Part shown: positions 37,329 through 46,155 of the stretch, piece by piece
Position numbering within the stretch: the stretch's first letter is position 1
Layout of the letters: each line of letters begins with the position of its first letter
Source: Flammeovirga sp. EKP202
GTDB lineage: Bacteria > Bacteroidota > Bacteroidia > Cytophagales > Flammeovirgaceae
Direction: 5' to 3'
DNA: 64,000 nucleotides
Assembly (NCBI RefSeq): GCF_014534745.1
Contig: NZ_JACVVP010000002.1
Location: 62,001 to 126,000 of the forward strand
Translations under genes and position numbers: made by a program
The notes under the pieces: generated by a model
Told to the model about the DNA's origin: nothing
Database searches by the model: none
The model's input: the letters and a program-made list of their open reading frames with translations, nothing else

Positions 37329-37964
37329 TTAAAATCCAGCTCTAATACTTACTCTTGCTAAGACATAATTGACAATGGGTACTAATGCAATCATGCCTAT
37401 CAACCAAACCGTAAAGGAGATGTAGGATAAACCAACACAAATTAAGGCTACAACAGGATCGGCTAGAATTTCATTAGACAACACCTTGATTCTTTCTTCT
37501 GATAACTCTTCTTTCAGCATACCATTCTTTTTGGCGTGTTGTAATTTCCAATAGGAAAATATGCCTAATAGCCCCCATACACCACTGAAAATGGCCCTTG
37601 AGTCAGGTTGATCTGAGGTAAATTCAATATTCATTTCGAAGTAAGGGTAAAGACATAGTAAGAAGAAGAAACCGAAAGTGATCAATATTTGATTAAGGTT
37701 AATGTTCTTCATCGAATGATGTACCTCTACAAACTTGAACCAATGAATCATCAAAATTACAAACCCTGCCACATAAGGCAGAAAAGGCTTATCCCATATC
37801 AATTGAGCATCAATTACTTTATCTCCTTCCACAATTTCTGTTTCTACATCAAAAACAACTAACCCCAATATTGGTGTGGTCATGCTGATGGCAAACAACA
37901 GCATGCCTAAGTGTTTTATATAATCTAGAAAGTAGGAATAATCTCTTAGTTTTGGTGATCTCAT
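37329..37964 (-). CDS. TMEM175/DUF1211-like membrane protein
   Basis: A 211-residue protein with five or six hydrophobic segments. The pattern of TM1 ('HLGMLLFAISMTTPILGL'), then 'FVILMIHWFKFVEVHHSMKNINLNQILITFGFFFLLCLYPY' resembles the repeat of TMEM175-type potassium channels (DUF1211), but the FSD selectivity motif is not visible in the right place. Function is uncertain. It starts one base after the deaminase-like gene stop, so they are translationally linked. Confidence 0.45.
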   Translation of the reverse strand: MRSPKLRDYSYFLDYIKHLGMLLFAISMTTPILGLVVFDVETEIVEGDKVIDAQLIWDKPFLPYVAGFVILMIHWFKFVEVHHSMKNINLNQILITFGFFFLLCLYPYFEMNIEFTSDQPDSRAIFSGVWGLLGIFSYWKLQHAKKNGMLKEELSEERIKVLSNEILADPVVALICVGLSYISFTVWLIGMIALVPIVNYVLARVSIRAGF

Positions 37965-37965
37965 A

Positions 37966-38574
37966 TTAATATCGTTCTAACCATTCATCCACGCAATGAT
38001 CAATAGAATTCAACCATACTTGGCGAGCTATTTCTTTTAACTTTGGAGAACAGTCCGCCTCCTCTACAATGAGTCTAGAACCTAAAAGTTGAAATCCCTC
38101 TGGTAAGCGTTCGAAATTGGTTTGAGCCCCCGCTTCAATGCTACCTGTATCTCTATACACATAATACGTTTTACCTACCTGACTGAAACAGATTCTCGAC
38201 AAACACATTGGACAAGGTTCTTGAGAGGTGAATAAGGTGTATTCTCTCATTCTCGGTGTCTTATCATCACAAAGTCTATCTTCCAACTCATTCAAAAGCA
38301 CCATCTCTGCGGGTAAATCTAATCGATGATAAGGTGCATTAGCTTTAGACATATTCTCTGCAATTACTTCATCATGATGTAAAAGACATCCCCCTACAGC
38401 AATACTCCCTGCTCTTCCTGCCCTTATTCCTTGTCGGATGGAAATAATGGACGGTCCATCATGTTTGTATCCTTCTGGGTTGGCTTCGTAATCGTTGAGT
38501 TGTTGCTCCAATTCCTCATAATTGTAGGCAGGAGTATCAAATTTCAGTATCGGCTTTTCATTTGTATTACACAT
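37966..38574 (-). CDS. Cytidine/deoxycytidylate-deaminase-fold protein with altered zinc site
   Basis: A 202-residue protein of the CDA-like fold. The second zinc motif is intact (PCPMC, Cys121 and Cys124) and the proton-shuttle Glu90 is present, but the first motif reads LPAEM instead of HAE or CAE: the zinc ligand is replaced by Pro88. The DNA (ccc gca gag atg on the minus strand) confirms the reading. N-terminal and C-terminal extensions of ~45 residues flank the core. Its neighbours are dehydrogenases and a ureohydrolase, so it may act on a small nitrogen-containing metabolite or be an inactive scaffold. It is not a standard tRNA or guanine deaminase. Confidence 0.7.
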   Translation of the reverse strand: MCNTNEKPILKFDTPAYNYEELEQQLNDYEANPEGYKHDGPSIISIRQGIRAGRAGSIAVGGCLLHHDEVIAENMSKANAPYHRLDLPAEMVLLNELEDRLCDDKTPRMREYTLFTSQEPCPMCLSRICFSQVGKTYYVYRDTGSIEAGAQTNFERLPEGFQLLGSRLIVEEADCSPKLKEIARQVWLNSIDHCVDEWLERY

Positions 38575-38749
38575 AACAGTAATCTTTAAATTTTACCAAT
38601 CTATTCTTTTCCTATCGGTGAAAAAACCTGCAGTAGAACTAATACCTTATATTAAATCAGTTATTAATGCTACTTTTTTCATGGTAAACTTTGATTCAAT
38701 CGGGAGAGACTATAAGCCCATATTTAGATATGGACTTATAGTGAGAATT

Positions 38750-39556
38750 TTATAATCCTGGAGCCATACCACCGTGCACCGGAAGTACAACACCTGTAAT
38801 ATAACTTGCTGCTGGAGAAGCCAGGTAAACAATTGCCTCTGCAATTTCACTTGGTTCAGCCGGACGTCCCAACGGAATTCCTGCATTCTCTTTTGCCGCT
38901 GCTTCTTCTACAGAACATCCCTCTGCTTCCGCAATTGCCTTGTAAGCCTCTTGTAACATATCGGTGTTGATGGCCCCTGGAGCCACTACATTGGCACGAA
39001 TACCTTTTGATGCTTGCTCAATGGCCAACACTTTCGTTGCTCCTACTAATGCATGTTTTGTAGCTACATAAGGGTAAGGCATTCCCATACCTGCCGCAAT
39101 ACCAGCTGTAGAGGCTACGTTTACGATTGCTCCACCACCTGATTTTTCCATCGCTGGAATCGCTCCTTTACAAACAGCCAATGCACCTTTGACATTTACT
39201 GCATAATTGGCGTCCCAATCTTTATCTGTATTCTCATCTAGTAAAGCAGATCCAAAGCCAACTCCTGCATTGTTCACTACGATATCCAAAGTACCGTAAG
39301 CATCTAATACTTGTTGAATGGCAGCGTCTACTTGAGCAGCATCTGAAACATCAACTAAAACGCCCATAGCTTCTCCACCATTACACTTGATTGCATCAAC
39401 ATTGGCTTCCATTCCTTCTTTGGAACTGTTACGTCCTGTCAATACTACTTTAGCTCCTAATTCTGCTAATTTATCCGCAATGGCTTTTCCTAAACCTTTT
39501 GTTTTTGTAGCACCTGTCACTAGGGCTACTTTGTTTTCAAGAAGTTTCATTTTCAA
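38750..39556 (-). CDS. Short-chain dehydrogenase/reductase
   Basis: A 268-residue classical SDR. The cofactor site is TGATKTKGLGKAIA near the N-terminus, followed by NNAG, the catalytic Ser region 'GGGAIVNVASTAG', YPYVATK for the Tyr/Lys pair, and a C-terminal GGMAPGL. It reduces or oxidises an alcohol/carbonyl with NAD(P). It is spaced 99-175 bases from neighbouring genes of the same strand. The substrate is unknown, and a second SDR sits 1.4 kb away in the same cluster. Confidence 0.88.
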   Translation of the reverse strand: MKMKLLENKVALVTGATKTKGLGKAIADKLAELGAKVVLTGRNSSKEGMEANVDAIKCNGGEAMGVLVDVSDAAQVDAAIQQVLDAYGTLDIVVNNAGVGFGSALLDENTDKDWDANYAVNVKGALAVCKGAIPAMEKSGGGAIVNVASTAGIAAGMGMPYPYVATKHALVGATKVLAIEQASKGIRANVVAPGAINTDMLQEAYKAIAEAEGCSVEEAAAKENAGIPLGRPAEPSEIAEAIVYLASPAASYITGVVLPVHGGMAPGL

Positions 39557-39655
39557 TATTTTTATCTACAGAAAGCTTGGATAAGTGGGACGTCTATTAT
39601 GCAACGTCCCATTACCAAAAAGAAGATAGTTTCTGTAGTTATAACCTTTAATATA

Positions 39656-40795
39656 TTACTTTTGAGCTTCCCACTCTTGTCTTAAACTTTCTTCAGAAAG
39701 ACCGTATCTTCCTGCCTGAGTTTTAAAGAATGGCTCCCAGTGAGAATCCAATACCTCCACGATTTCCTCGTTTTTAATGATTGACTCATAGCCTCTTGCA
39801 CCTGGCATACCTGGTTTTCTTTGTCCCGGACGAGCTGGTGAATCCTCGATAGCTTGAGCAAAACGATCAGATTTCGCTAAAACTTCACCCAATGGACCAA
39901 ATACTGAAGGGTCAATACAGATAAAGTAAGAACCACCTACTGAAGTTCCATCTGCCTTTTTGTCAACAATATCTCCTAATGATGGCACCTCTGGAGTGAT
40001 AATACCACCTGGATTGATAATTCCTGAAAGTAATTCGTTGAATAAGTTCAACATGTATACTCTTGGATTGGAAAGCTGTTGGAAAGCTGACTGATTGTAC
40101 ACACGGCCATATCCTTCAATTGGCTCTGCATAAGGCGCTAAATCGTTTGAAAGCTCTCCTGTTTCTGGATCTATCACATAGTCACCTTTTAACTTGGTAC
40201 CTTGAAGAACTGCTTGTGCTGTATCGGCGTCATACCACTCACATAATTTTGTAGACATCCATACTGGTGGTTTCTCACCTGCCGGACCAATACCATCAAA
40301 TGGTGGTACTGAAATGGTATTTGACATACCACCTAACGGTGAACACATCGGTACAGAGTTGTTAGAAGTTAATGCCACACAACCTGCCTTTGATGCCATC
40401 CAAGTGTAGGCTCCAAACGATCCAGCGTCATTATGATTATGACCAAAAACAATGGCAATACCATGTTTTTTCGCTTTTTCGATAGCCATATTCGCCATCT
40501 TCGTCAACGTCCAGTAACCCGACGAACGCTTACCGTCAATTGATGCCCAAGTATCGCCTTCTGCTACTACTTCCGGTTCTGCTTTAATATCTAATAATCC
40601 TGATTGGTGCATGATATCAATTGCCTCATACACACCCAAACCTTGATTTAATTTCCCTTGACGAATACCTAACATTAAAGCATCTGCAACGGCATCTCCA
40701 TGTTCTTCTGATGCTCCTGCTGCCATCCAAGTTCTTTTTAAAGCATAACGTAAGAAATCTGCGTTGGTCGATTTTGTTTTTCCTTGTGCTCCCAT
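39656..40795 (-). CDS. Ldh_2-family malate/lactate-type dehydrogenase
   Basis: A 379-residue enzyme of the Ldh_2 family, which has a fold distinct from classical Rossmann lactate dehydrogenases and includes malate, ureidoglycolate and sulfolactate dehydrogenases. Landmarks are an N-terminal helical region, 'GYWTLTKMANMAIEKAKKHG', 'FGHNHNDAGSFGAY' (catalytic His region), 'ALTSNNS', and 'PGARGYE' near the C-terminus. It is likely an NAD(P)-dependent 2-hydroxyacid oxidoreductase for a pathway intermediate. It is flanked by SDRs on both sides and is in the same orientation as the ureohydrolase. Confidence 0.85.
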   Translation of the reverse strand: MGAQGKTKSTNADFLRYALKRTWMAAGASEEHGDAVADALMLGIRQGKLNQGLGVYEAIDIMHQSGLLDIKAEPEVVAEGDTWASIDGKRSSGYWTLTKMANMAIEKAKKHGIAIVFGHNHNDAGSFGAYTWMASKAGCVALTSNNSVPMCSPLGGMSNTISVPPFDGIGPAGEKPPVWMSTKLCEWYDADTAQAVLQGTKLKGDYVIDPETGELSNDLAPYAEPIEGYGRVYNQSAFQQLSNPRVYMLNLFNELLSGIINPGGIITPEVPSLGDIVDKKADGTSVGGSYFICIDPSVFGPLGEVLAKSDRFAQAIEDSPARPGQRKPGMPGARGYESIIKNEEIVEVLDSHWEPFFKTQAGRYGLSEESLRQEWEAQK

Positions 40796-40914
40796 CGTAG
40801 TGTTTTTTAAAATTGTCAGAAAATATTTTTAGGATGTGAAGCTGTCGCAAAACCAATGTATAAGGTTTACTTTGAGATATTACGACAGCCTTTATATATG
40901 TTTAATGAGATCGC

Positions 40915-41685
40915 TTATTCTGAAGCTAAAGTGTTGTAAGCGTCAATACTCATACCGGCAGTAAAACCACCGTCAACACCGATCACTTGACCGTTAACAA
41001 AGTCACAGTCTTTTGCTGAAAGGAAGTGAATCAATGAAGCCACTTCTTCAGGTTCAGCAATTCTTCCTAGAGGAACAGCTTTATGTTCCATTCTTAATTG
41101 AGGTTGTCCTTCAGGCGTGTTGGCCATTGGAGTATTGACAGAAGTAGGAGCGATTACATTGGCTCTGATTCCTCTACTTCCCAACTCTACTGCAGCCGTT
41201 TTTGTGATACCTACAACAGCCCATTTCGAAGCAACATAAGGTGCTAAATAAGCGACACCTTGTACTGCTGCAGCGGAAGCTACATTGACAATTCTACCAC
41301 CATCATTCATTTGAGGTACTCCGAATTTGATACCGTGTACTACACCTTTTGTGTTGATAGCGAAATTCTTATCAAAGTTTTCAATATCCGTTTCCATCAT
41401 GGTATCATACCCGAAATTGGCTCCGGCATTGTTAACAAGGATATCAATTTTACCGTAGACTTCTACTGTTTTATTGACCATTGCTTCCACAGATTCAGCA
41501 CTCGACACGTCACATTGAACGAATGTTGCTCCAATTTTCTCAGCGATTTCAGTACCGTCTTTACGACCTGAAATCACCACTTTTGCACCTGCTGCAATAA
41601 AACGTTCTGCTGTTTTTAAACCGATACCTGAAGTACCACCAGTCACGATCGCAACTTGGCCTTCTAATGAAAAGAAATTTGCCAT
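40915..41685 (-). CDS. Short-chain dehydrogenase/reductase
   Basis: A 256-residue classical SDR. TGGTSGIGLKTA forms the cofactor loop, with NNAG, the Ser region 'RIVNVASAAAV', YVASKWA for Tyr/Lys and a GVDGGFTAG C-terminal signature. It lies 41 bases after the ureohydrolase gene, so co-expression is likely. It is clearly a different protein from the 38750-39556 SDR and probably acts at a different step. Confidence 0.9.
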   Translation of the reverse strand: MANFFSLEGQVAIVTGGTSGIGLKTAERFIAAGAKVVISGRKDGTEIAEKIGATFVQCDVSSAESVEAMVNKTVEVYGKIDILVNNAGANFGYDTMMETDIENFDKNFAINTKGVVHGIKFGVPQMNDGGRIVNVASAAAVQGVAYLAPYVASKWAVVGITKTAAVELGSRGIRANVIAPTSVNTPMANTPEGQPQLRMEHKAVPLGRIAEPEEVASLIHFLSAKDCDFVNGQVIGVDGGFTAGMSIDAYNTLASE

Positions 41686-41726
41686 GATATTTTTTAGGGT
41701 TAATATTTTAGATCTAACAGATAAAA

Positions 41727-42890
41727 TTACAGTGTCACGTTACCAAAAGCTTGTGGCCAGTTCGTAGGGTGGTTTTCACCTCCATTTCTACGTTTCACAT
41801 CAGCTGCTAACCAACAAAGGATTTTCCAGCTTAAGCCTGCCGCTATGTAACCGAATGTTTTGGCAGGGTCATTTTGAGGAGCGTATTCCACTACATCTGC
41901 TCCCACCAAATTCACTTTACCTGACATACGTACTAATTTCAACACATCATATACCCAATTGGCATCCAAACCAAATGGCTCCACTGCCGATGACGCAGAA
42001 TTGTACACTGGATCTAAACAATCTAAATCGAGAGAAATATATGTGGGCCCATCGCCTACCACTTCAATAATTTTATCTGCCATTTCTCTTGGCGACATTA
42101 CTCTTGCTTCATCAGCAAAGTATACGTTTGTACCGAAGTTTTTCGCATGACCACCTACAAGTCCTGTCATTCTTCCACGGATACCAATTTGAATCATTCT
42201 TTCAGGGTCTACATTTCCTTTCGCAAAGTTTTGTGTAAACATATTACCTGAGTGATATGGATAAGGGAAATCCGCTTCAGTGACTAAGTCATAATGAGCA
42301 TCAAAGTGAATCACTGAAAGTGGTCCGTAAGTTTCACCTAACGTTAATAAAGGTGCTACTGTAACGGTATGGTCACCACCCCACATAAATGGAACGATAT
42401 GATTGTCACAAACAATTTTTCTATAATGCTCAATAGCATGTTCCATTTCACCTGCTAAGTCAAACTGACCATACGTATCAATGGTACCGTAGTCAATAAT
42501 GTTAGCAAAGTCAAAAGGGATATCAAACTCACCGTTGATCCATGGTTCAGTAGTACCCATAAAGTTTTTAGAAAGCTCTCTTAATGCCTTAGGACCGTAC
42601 TTATGAGAAGAGTTCATTGGTGCCGACTTTTCAAAAGGCATACCAATCACAGCAATATCAGCATCTTCTAGATCTCTTGAGAATGGAGCCATAAAAGCAC
42701 CCAAGTAGTCTTTGTTGATATTACTCAAGAATTCAATTCCTTGGCCACCACCCATTGTTTTTACTCTTTCTAAGTGAGCTCTAACATCTGGATGAACCTC
42801 GTCTCTACTTGTAGAATTTTTCCAAAGGTCTTGGTACTTTTCTAATCTTTCTTGAGGAATTGGTGGATACTTTTTGATTTCCTTTTTCAT
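41727..42890 (-). CDS. Ureohydrolase (agmatinase/arginase family)
   Basis: A 387-residue dinuclear metal hydrolase with all six ligands: His174 (GGDHTVTV), Asp197, His199 and Asp201 (HFDAHYD), Asp288 and Asp290 (SLDLDCLDP). The N-terminal extension of ~65 residues is longer than in typical agmatinases (~300-330 residues). Family members release urea from arginine, agmatine, guanidinobutyrate, guanidine or related compounds, and the specificity cannot be read here. It is the first gene of the accessory cluster, 427 bases from the upstream 7TM regulator. The urea produced could feed the urease at 8-12 kb (inference). Confidence 0.88.
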   Translation of the reverse strand: MKKEIKKYPPIPQERLEKYQDLWKNSTSRDEVHPDVRAHLERVKTMGGGQGIEFLSNINKDYLGAFMAPFSRDLEDADIAVIGMPFEKSAPMNSSHKYGPKALRELSKNFMGTTEPWINGEFDIPFDFANIIDYGTIDTYGQFDLAGEMEHAIEHYRKIVCDNHIVPFMWGGDHTVTVAPLLTLGETYGPLSVIHFDAHYDLVTEADFPYPYHSGNMFTQNFAKGNVDPERMIQIGIRGRMTGLVGGHAKNFGTNVYFADEARVMSPREMADKIIEVVGDGPTYISLDLDCLDPVYNSASSAVEPFGLDANWVYDVLKLVRMSGKVNLVGADVVEYAPQNDPAKTFGYIAAGLSWKILCWLAADVKRRNGGENHPTNWPQAFGNVTL

Positions 42891-43317
42891 AGTAATCTTA
42901 AATTTATCTTAGTAATAACTTTATTTTAAAGTAGTGTAGGTTTTGTAGTTAAACCTATATTTATTCAATCGTTCGAATTATAATTGAGTAGTTAAAAAAC
43001 AGATGCCTTTTCGGCGCCTGCAAATTACTTAACGGTACTAGGGAGCATAAAGTTTCAGGGTAAGGTACAAGAATTTTGTGAACAACATCGAATTGATAGG
43101 TATTGGGTTATTAAAATAAGGTTTTATGAGAAATGTAATTGTCTCTATTGGGTTTTACAATACTAAAAACTAATTATCATGATCTCAAAAAAAAGCTCAT
43201 TTCTTCAAACTAAAATTCATAAACAACTGAAAAGCAAATATTTAAAATTATTTACATTCAAAAAAAAGTGTTTAATTTTCGTGATATTTCACTAAAAGAA
43301 ATAAGACTGACTGTATT
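42891..43317. other. Intergenic region upstream of the accessory metabolic cluster
   Basis: 427 bases, strongly AT-rich towards the regulator gene. I looked for a sigma-54 -24/-12 pair and for TAnnTTTG elements reading into the ureohydrolase and found none that convince me. No repeat or small gene seen. Confidence 0.5.
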
Positions 43318-45372
43318 TTATTCTACTTGACTTCTGATTTTAATGTCTTTTGTAATAGAGAGTTTTTTCATTTTAGATCTTAATGTCGCTTCATTTATTC
43401 CTAAAATTTCAGAAGCACTGTTTTTACCACTGATCTTCCAATTTGATAAATTTAAAATCTCAATGATGTACTTCCTTTCATGATCATAAAGATTCAAATA
43501 AGTACTTTCATGCTTTGTTTTCTTATTCATATATTCTTCAAACCCCTTAAGACGAAGTGTTTTTCCTGTTGATGCCAAAACTGCTTTTTGGAGTATATAC
43601 CTCAATTCCTTGATGTTTTCTGGCCAATCATAAGATTGTAATTTTTTAATACATGCCATAGAAATGGAAAGGGGTTCTATATTATTACTTCTACAAAATT
43701 GATCCACAAAGAAATTGGTGAGGTAAGGAATATCAGCCAAACGATTTTTCAACTGAGGTAGGTGAATGGTATAAATACTTAAATATTGATACAGCTCCAT
43801 ATTGAACTCCTTCTTTCTGACTAACTGTAATAAATCTGTTGTTGTGGTGATGATAAATCTAATGTTATATTGGAGGCGTGCATTTTCTTTTTCCTTTAAG
43901 AGGTCTAGTAAATACTCTTGGTCTTTGACTGACATATTCTCAATGTTAGACAAAGTCAATGTTCCATGGTTAGCCACGTCTAATATACTTTTGTTGGAAT
44001 ATTCGGCTCCGGACTTACTTTCATAATAACGGGATTGGAAAATAGATTTAATTGAAGAATGACAATTATAAACGATGCTGGGTTTACCTGATCTATTACT
44101 TTTCTCAATAATCATATCCGCCACATAATTCTTTCCTGTTCCTTTAGCCCCCTCAATTAGAACTGTACTTTTATAATTTGCGATCCGTGATACTTCCTGT
44201 TCAATACTCGAAGCAAAACTTCCGACAAACAATTCATTCGGTTTGTTCTTTTGAGACTCTACTTTTAGAATCGTATTCTCTTGCTCCAATTCCTCTGTCA
44301 ATTGATGCAGTTCTATTAAAGTCTCCTGCAGTTTCTTTTGTTCTCGCCTTCTCTCCGTGATATCATAACCTAATAAGTAGGTCTGAAGATTTCCATTTAT
44401 ATCTAATGTTATTGTGGAGCACTTTAAATATTTAAAAGGGCGACATTTACTTTTATAAACCATTAAATCTCCTCCATCTCCTTCTGGGTATTCCTCAAGA
44501 ATCGTTTGAATGTCATTACCTAAGAGCTGACTCCCAAAAACATCCTCTGAATAATTATTTTGAAAATTGATTTCCTGATGCACATCAAAGCCTATCACGT
44601 ATAATTTTACTTCTTTGATTAGTCTATTAAAATTTTGGGATACGTGATACAACTCTTCTTTATTTTTTGTCCCTATATATAGGTCTGAAATGAGGTCAAT
44701 GTTAAAAAGTAATATTGAAAAGATAATCGCATATTCTGATGTATAAACTGAAACCGCAATGATGCCAACATCAATCAAAACATCATAAATATTACTGACG
44801 AGGAACAGAAACAGCACAGCAATATGAATTTGAAACTTTAAATTACTCTTATTGAAATTCGAAATGGAAATCATCCAAATAAAATAAATCACACTACTTC
44901 CATAAAACACGAGAACGGATAAATCGTAAATTTCAGAAGAGGTCCCCTTCAATATGTAATACTTCTGATGCCCTAGCAAAAAGAATTCAATGATTTGAAA
45001 TTGACCATCAAACATAAAACTTGTATTCTCTACAAACAGCACCAAAGTGATGACTAAAGTGATGATCGTAATACCATAAAACGGTACTTTTCCTCTTCGC
45101 TTATTGTAAAAATAAAGGACTAAAAAAATAGACTCCATCAGCATTAAATAGGTAAAAACAACCAATGCAAGAAGTTGTCTATATCTTTCTACATCACTTT
45201 CCATATGCATAAAAGTAGTAGATAACACAAACAAACTTGAAAGTATACATATACCGCTATACGTGAGTTGAATTTTCTTTTGCTTCGTTAAAAGGTAGTT
45301 CAGGATGTATAAAATTGATAGTGCGATAAAAACCCCTGCAAGAATCAGGTTCAAAGTAGAGAGTATTCCCAT
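43318..45372 (-). CDS. 7TM-PAS sensor fused to a degenerate sigma-54-type AAA+ domain and Fis-like HTH
   Basis: A 684-residue membrane regulator. I start at MGILSTLNL (45372), just before TM1; an ATG at 45444 would add 24 residues. Seven hydrophobic segments (~5-230) are followed by a PAS-like region ('DITERRREQKK'), a Glu/Leu coiled coil, an AAA+ domain and a C-terminal Fis-type HTH (~645-672). The Walker A is GAKGTGKN (408-415), but the GAFTGA loop that contacts sigma-54 is missing, the Walker B DE is replaced (GTLTLSNIENM, ~470-480) and the arginine-finger region is LYQYLSIY. ATP hydrolysis and sigma-54 activation are therefore doubtful. It probably regulates the downstream cluster. Confidence 0.85.
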   Translation of the reverse strand: MGILSTLNLILAGVFIALSILYILNYLLTKQKKIQLTYSGICILSSLFVLSTTFMHMESDVERYRQLLALVVFTYLMLMESIFLVLYFYNKRRGKVPFYGITIITLVITLVLFVENTSFMFDGQFQIIEFFLLGHQKYYILKGTSSEIYDLSVLVFYGSSVIYFIWMISISNFNKSNLKFQIHIAVLFLFLVSNIYDVLIDVGIIAVSVYTSEYAIIFSILLFNIDLISDLYIGTKNKEELYHVSQNFNRLIKEVKLYVIGFDVHQEINFQNNYSEDVFGSQLLGNDIQTILEEYPEGDGGDLMVYKSKCRPFKYLKCSTITLDINGNLQTYLLGYDITERRREQKKLQETLIELHQLTEELEQENTILKVESQKNKPNELFVGSFASSIEQEVSRIANYKSTVLIEGAKGTGKNYVADMIIEKSNRSGKPSIVYNCHSSIKSIFQSRYYESKSGAEYSNKSILDVANHGTLTLSNIENMSVKDQEYLLDLLKEKENARLQYNIRFIITTTTDLLQLVRKKEFNMELYQYLSIYTIHLPQLKNRLADIPYLTNFFVDQFCRSNNIEPLSISMACIKKLQSYDWPENIKELRYILQKAVLASTGKTLRLKGFEEYMNKKTKHESTYLNLYDHERKYIIEILNLSNWKISGKNSASEILGINEATLRSKMKKLSITKDIKIRSQVE

Positions 45373-45579
45373 TTTAAAATTTCGAGATATAGTTAATTGC
45401 TTTATTAAAAATAAGAATTTATTGGAATAAAATATATTTGTCACTCACATATCATGCACATTGTTAAGGTAATAGTCACTTAACAATAGTGAACAGTATA
45501 ACATAAAACACAACTATTTTTATTAATCATTCGTTCGATTAAATAATTTAAGACCATCGTTGACTTAATTCTTTATACC

Positions 45580-46134
45580 ATGTTATGTAAGATCAAACTA
45601 AAAAATACGGACGAAAACGCATTAATTTCTATTCAAACGTTTGAGTTTATAGAGAGTAATGAATATTATAAAAAAATTGGATTTCTTGAAAACCTTAGAA
45701 AGCATGTCAGTGGTTATGTTTTCTTTCAGAAAAATTATCCTACAAAAAATGGACAGTATCAAAATATTACAATCTATCTGCATAAACTCGTTGCTGAAGC
45801 TTTTGTTGAAAAACCAGATTCTGAAAAAAGACTTTTTGTAAGGAATAAGAATGGAGATACGCTAGACTGTAGGGAAGAAAATCTAGAATGGGTGACGATG
45901 GCCGACTTGAGAAGACATCAAAAACATAGAAATAAAACAGGTTATAGAGGTGTGGTGCAAGTGAGTAAAAATTCTTTTCGTGCCGTATTATATTCAGGTG
46001 GACAACGACATGACTTAGGTGTTTATAAGACGGCAAAAGAAGCCGCTGATGCTTATAATAAATATTCGGAAAAGCACTTTGGAGAAACTAAAGGTTTGAA
46101 TAGAGTACATGCGGCCTCCAATAAAAATAAGTGA
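45580..46134 (+). CDS. HNH-AP2 protein with a degenerate nuclease site
   Basis: A 184-residue protein. The first half is an HNH_3-type core ('LHKLVAEAFVEKP ... REENLEWVT'), in which the first His (68) is present but the key VNH motif reads VRNKNGD, so the second His is replaced by Asn89. An AP2 DNA-binding domain follows (~119-172, 'GYRGVVQV ... YKTAKEAADAYNKY'). AP2-HNH proteins are usually homing endonucleases. With the catalytic His lost, this one may be a domesticated DNA-binding regulator. It is divergent from the 7TM regulator and has a strong terminator, so it is probably expressed. Confidence 0.78.
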   Translation: MLCKIKLKNTDENALISIQTFEFIESNEYYKKIGFLENLRKHVSGYVFFQKNYPTKNGQYQNITIYLHKLVAEAFVEKPDSEKRLFVRNKNGDTLDCREENLEWVTMADLRRHQKHRNKTGYRGVVQVSKNSFRAVLYSGGQRHDLGVYKTAKEAADAYNKYSEKHFGETKGLNRVHAASNKNK

Positions 46135-46155
46135 TGATGTAAGTTATATATAACA

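Noticed and set aside
42891-43317. Sigma-54 -24/-12 promoter or guanidine riboswitch upstream of the ureohydrolase
   Set aside because: I found no TGGC/TTGC pair with correct spacing and no guanidine-riboswitch-like conserved core.
45580-46134. Active homing endonuclease or prophage HNH gene
   Set aside because: The second His of the HNH motif is Asn, and no intron or phage genes are near.
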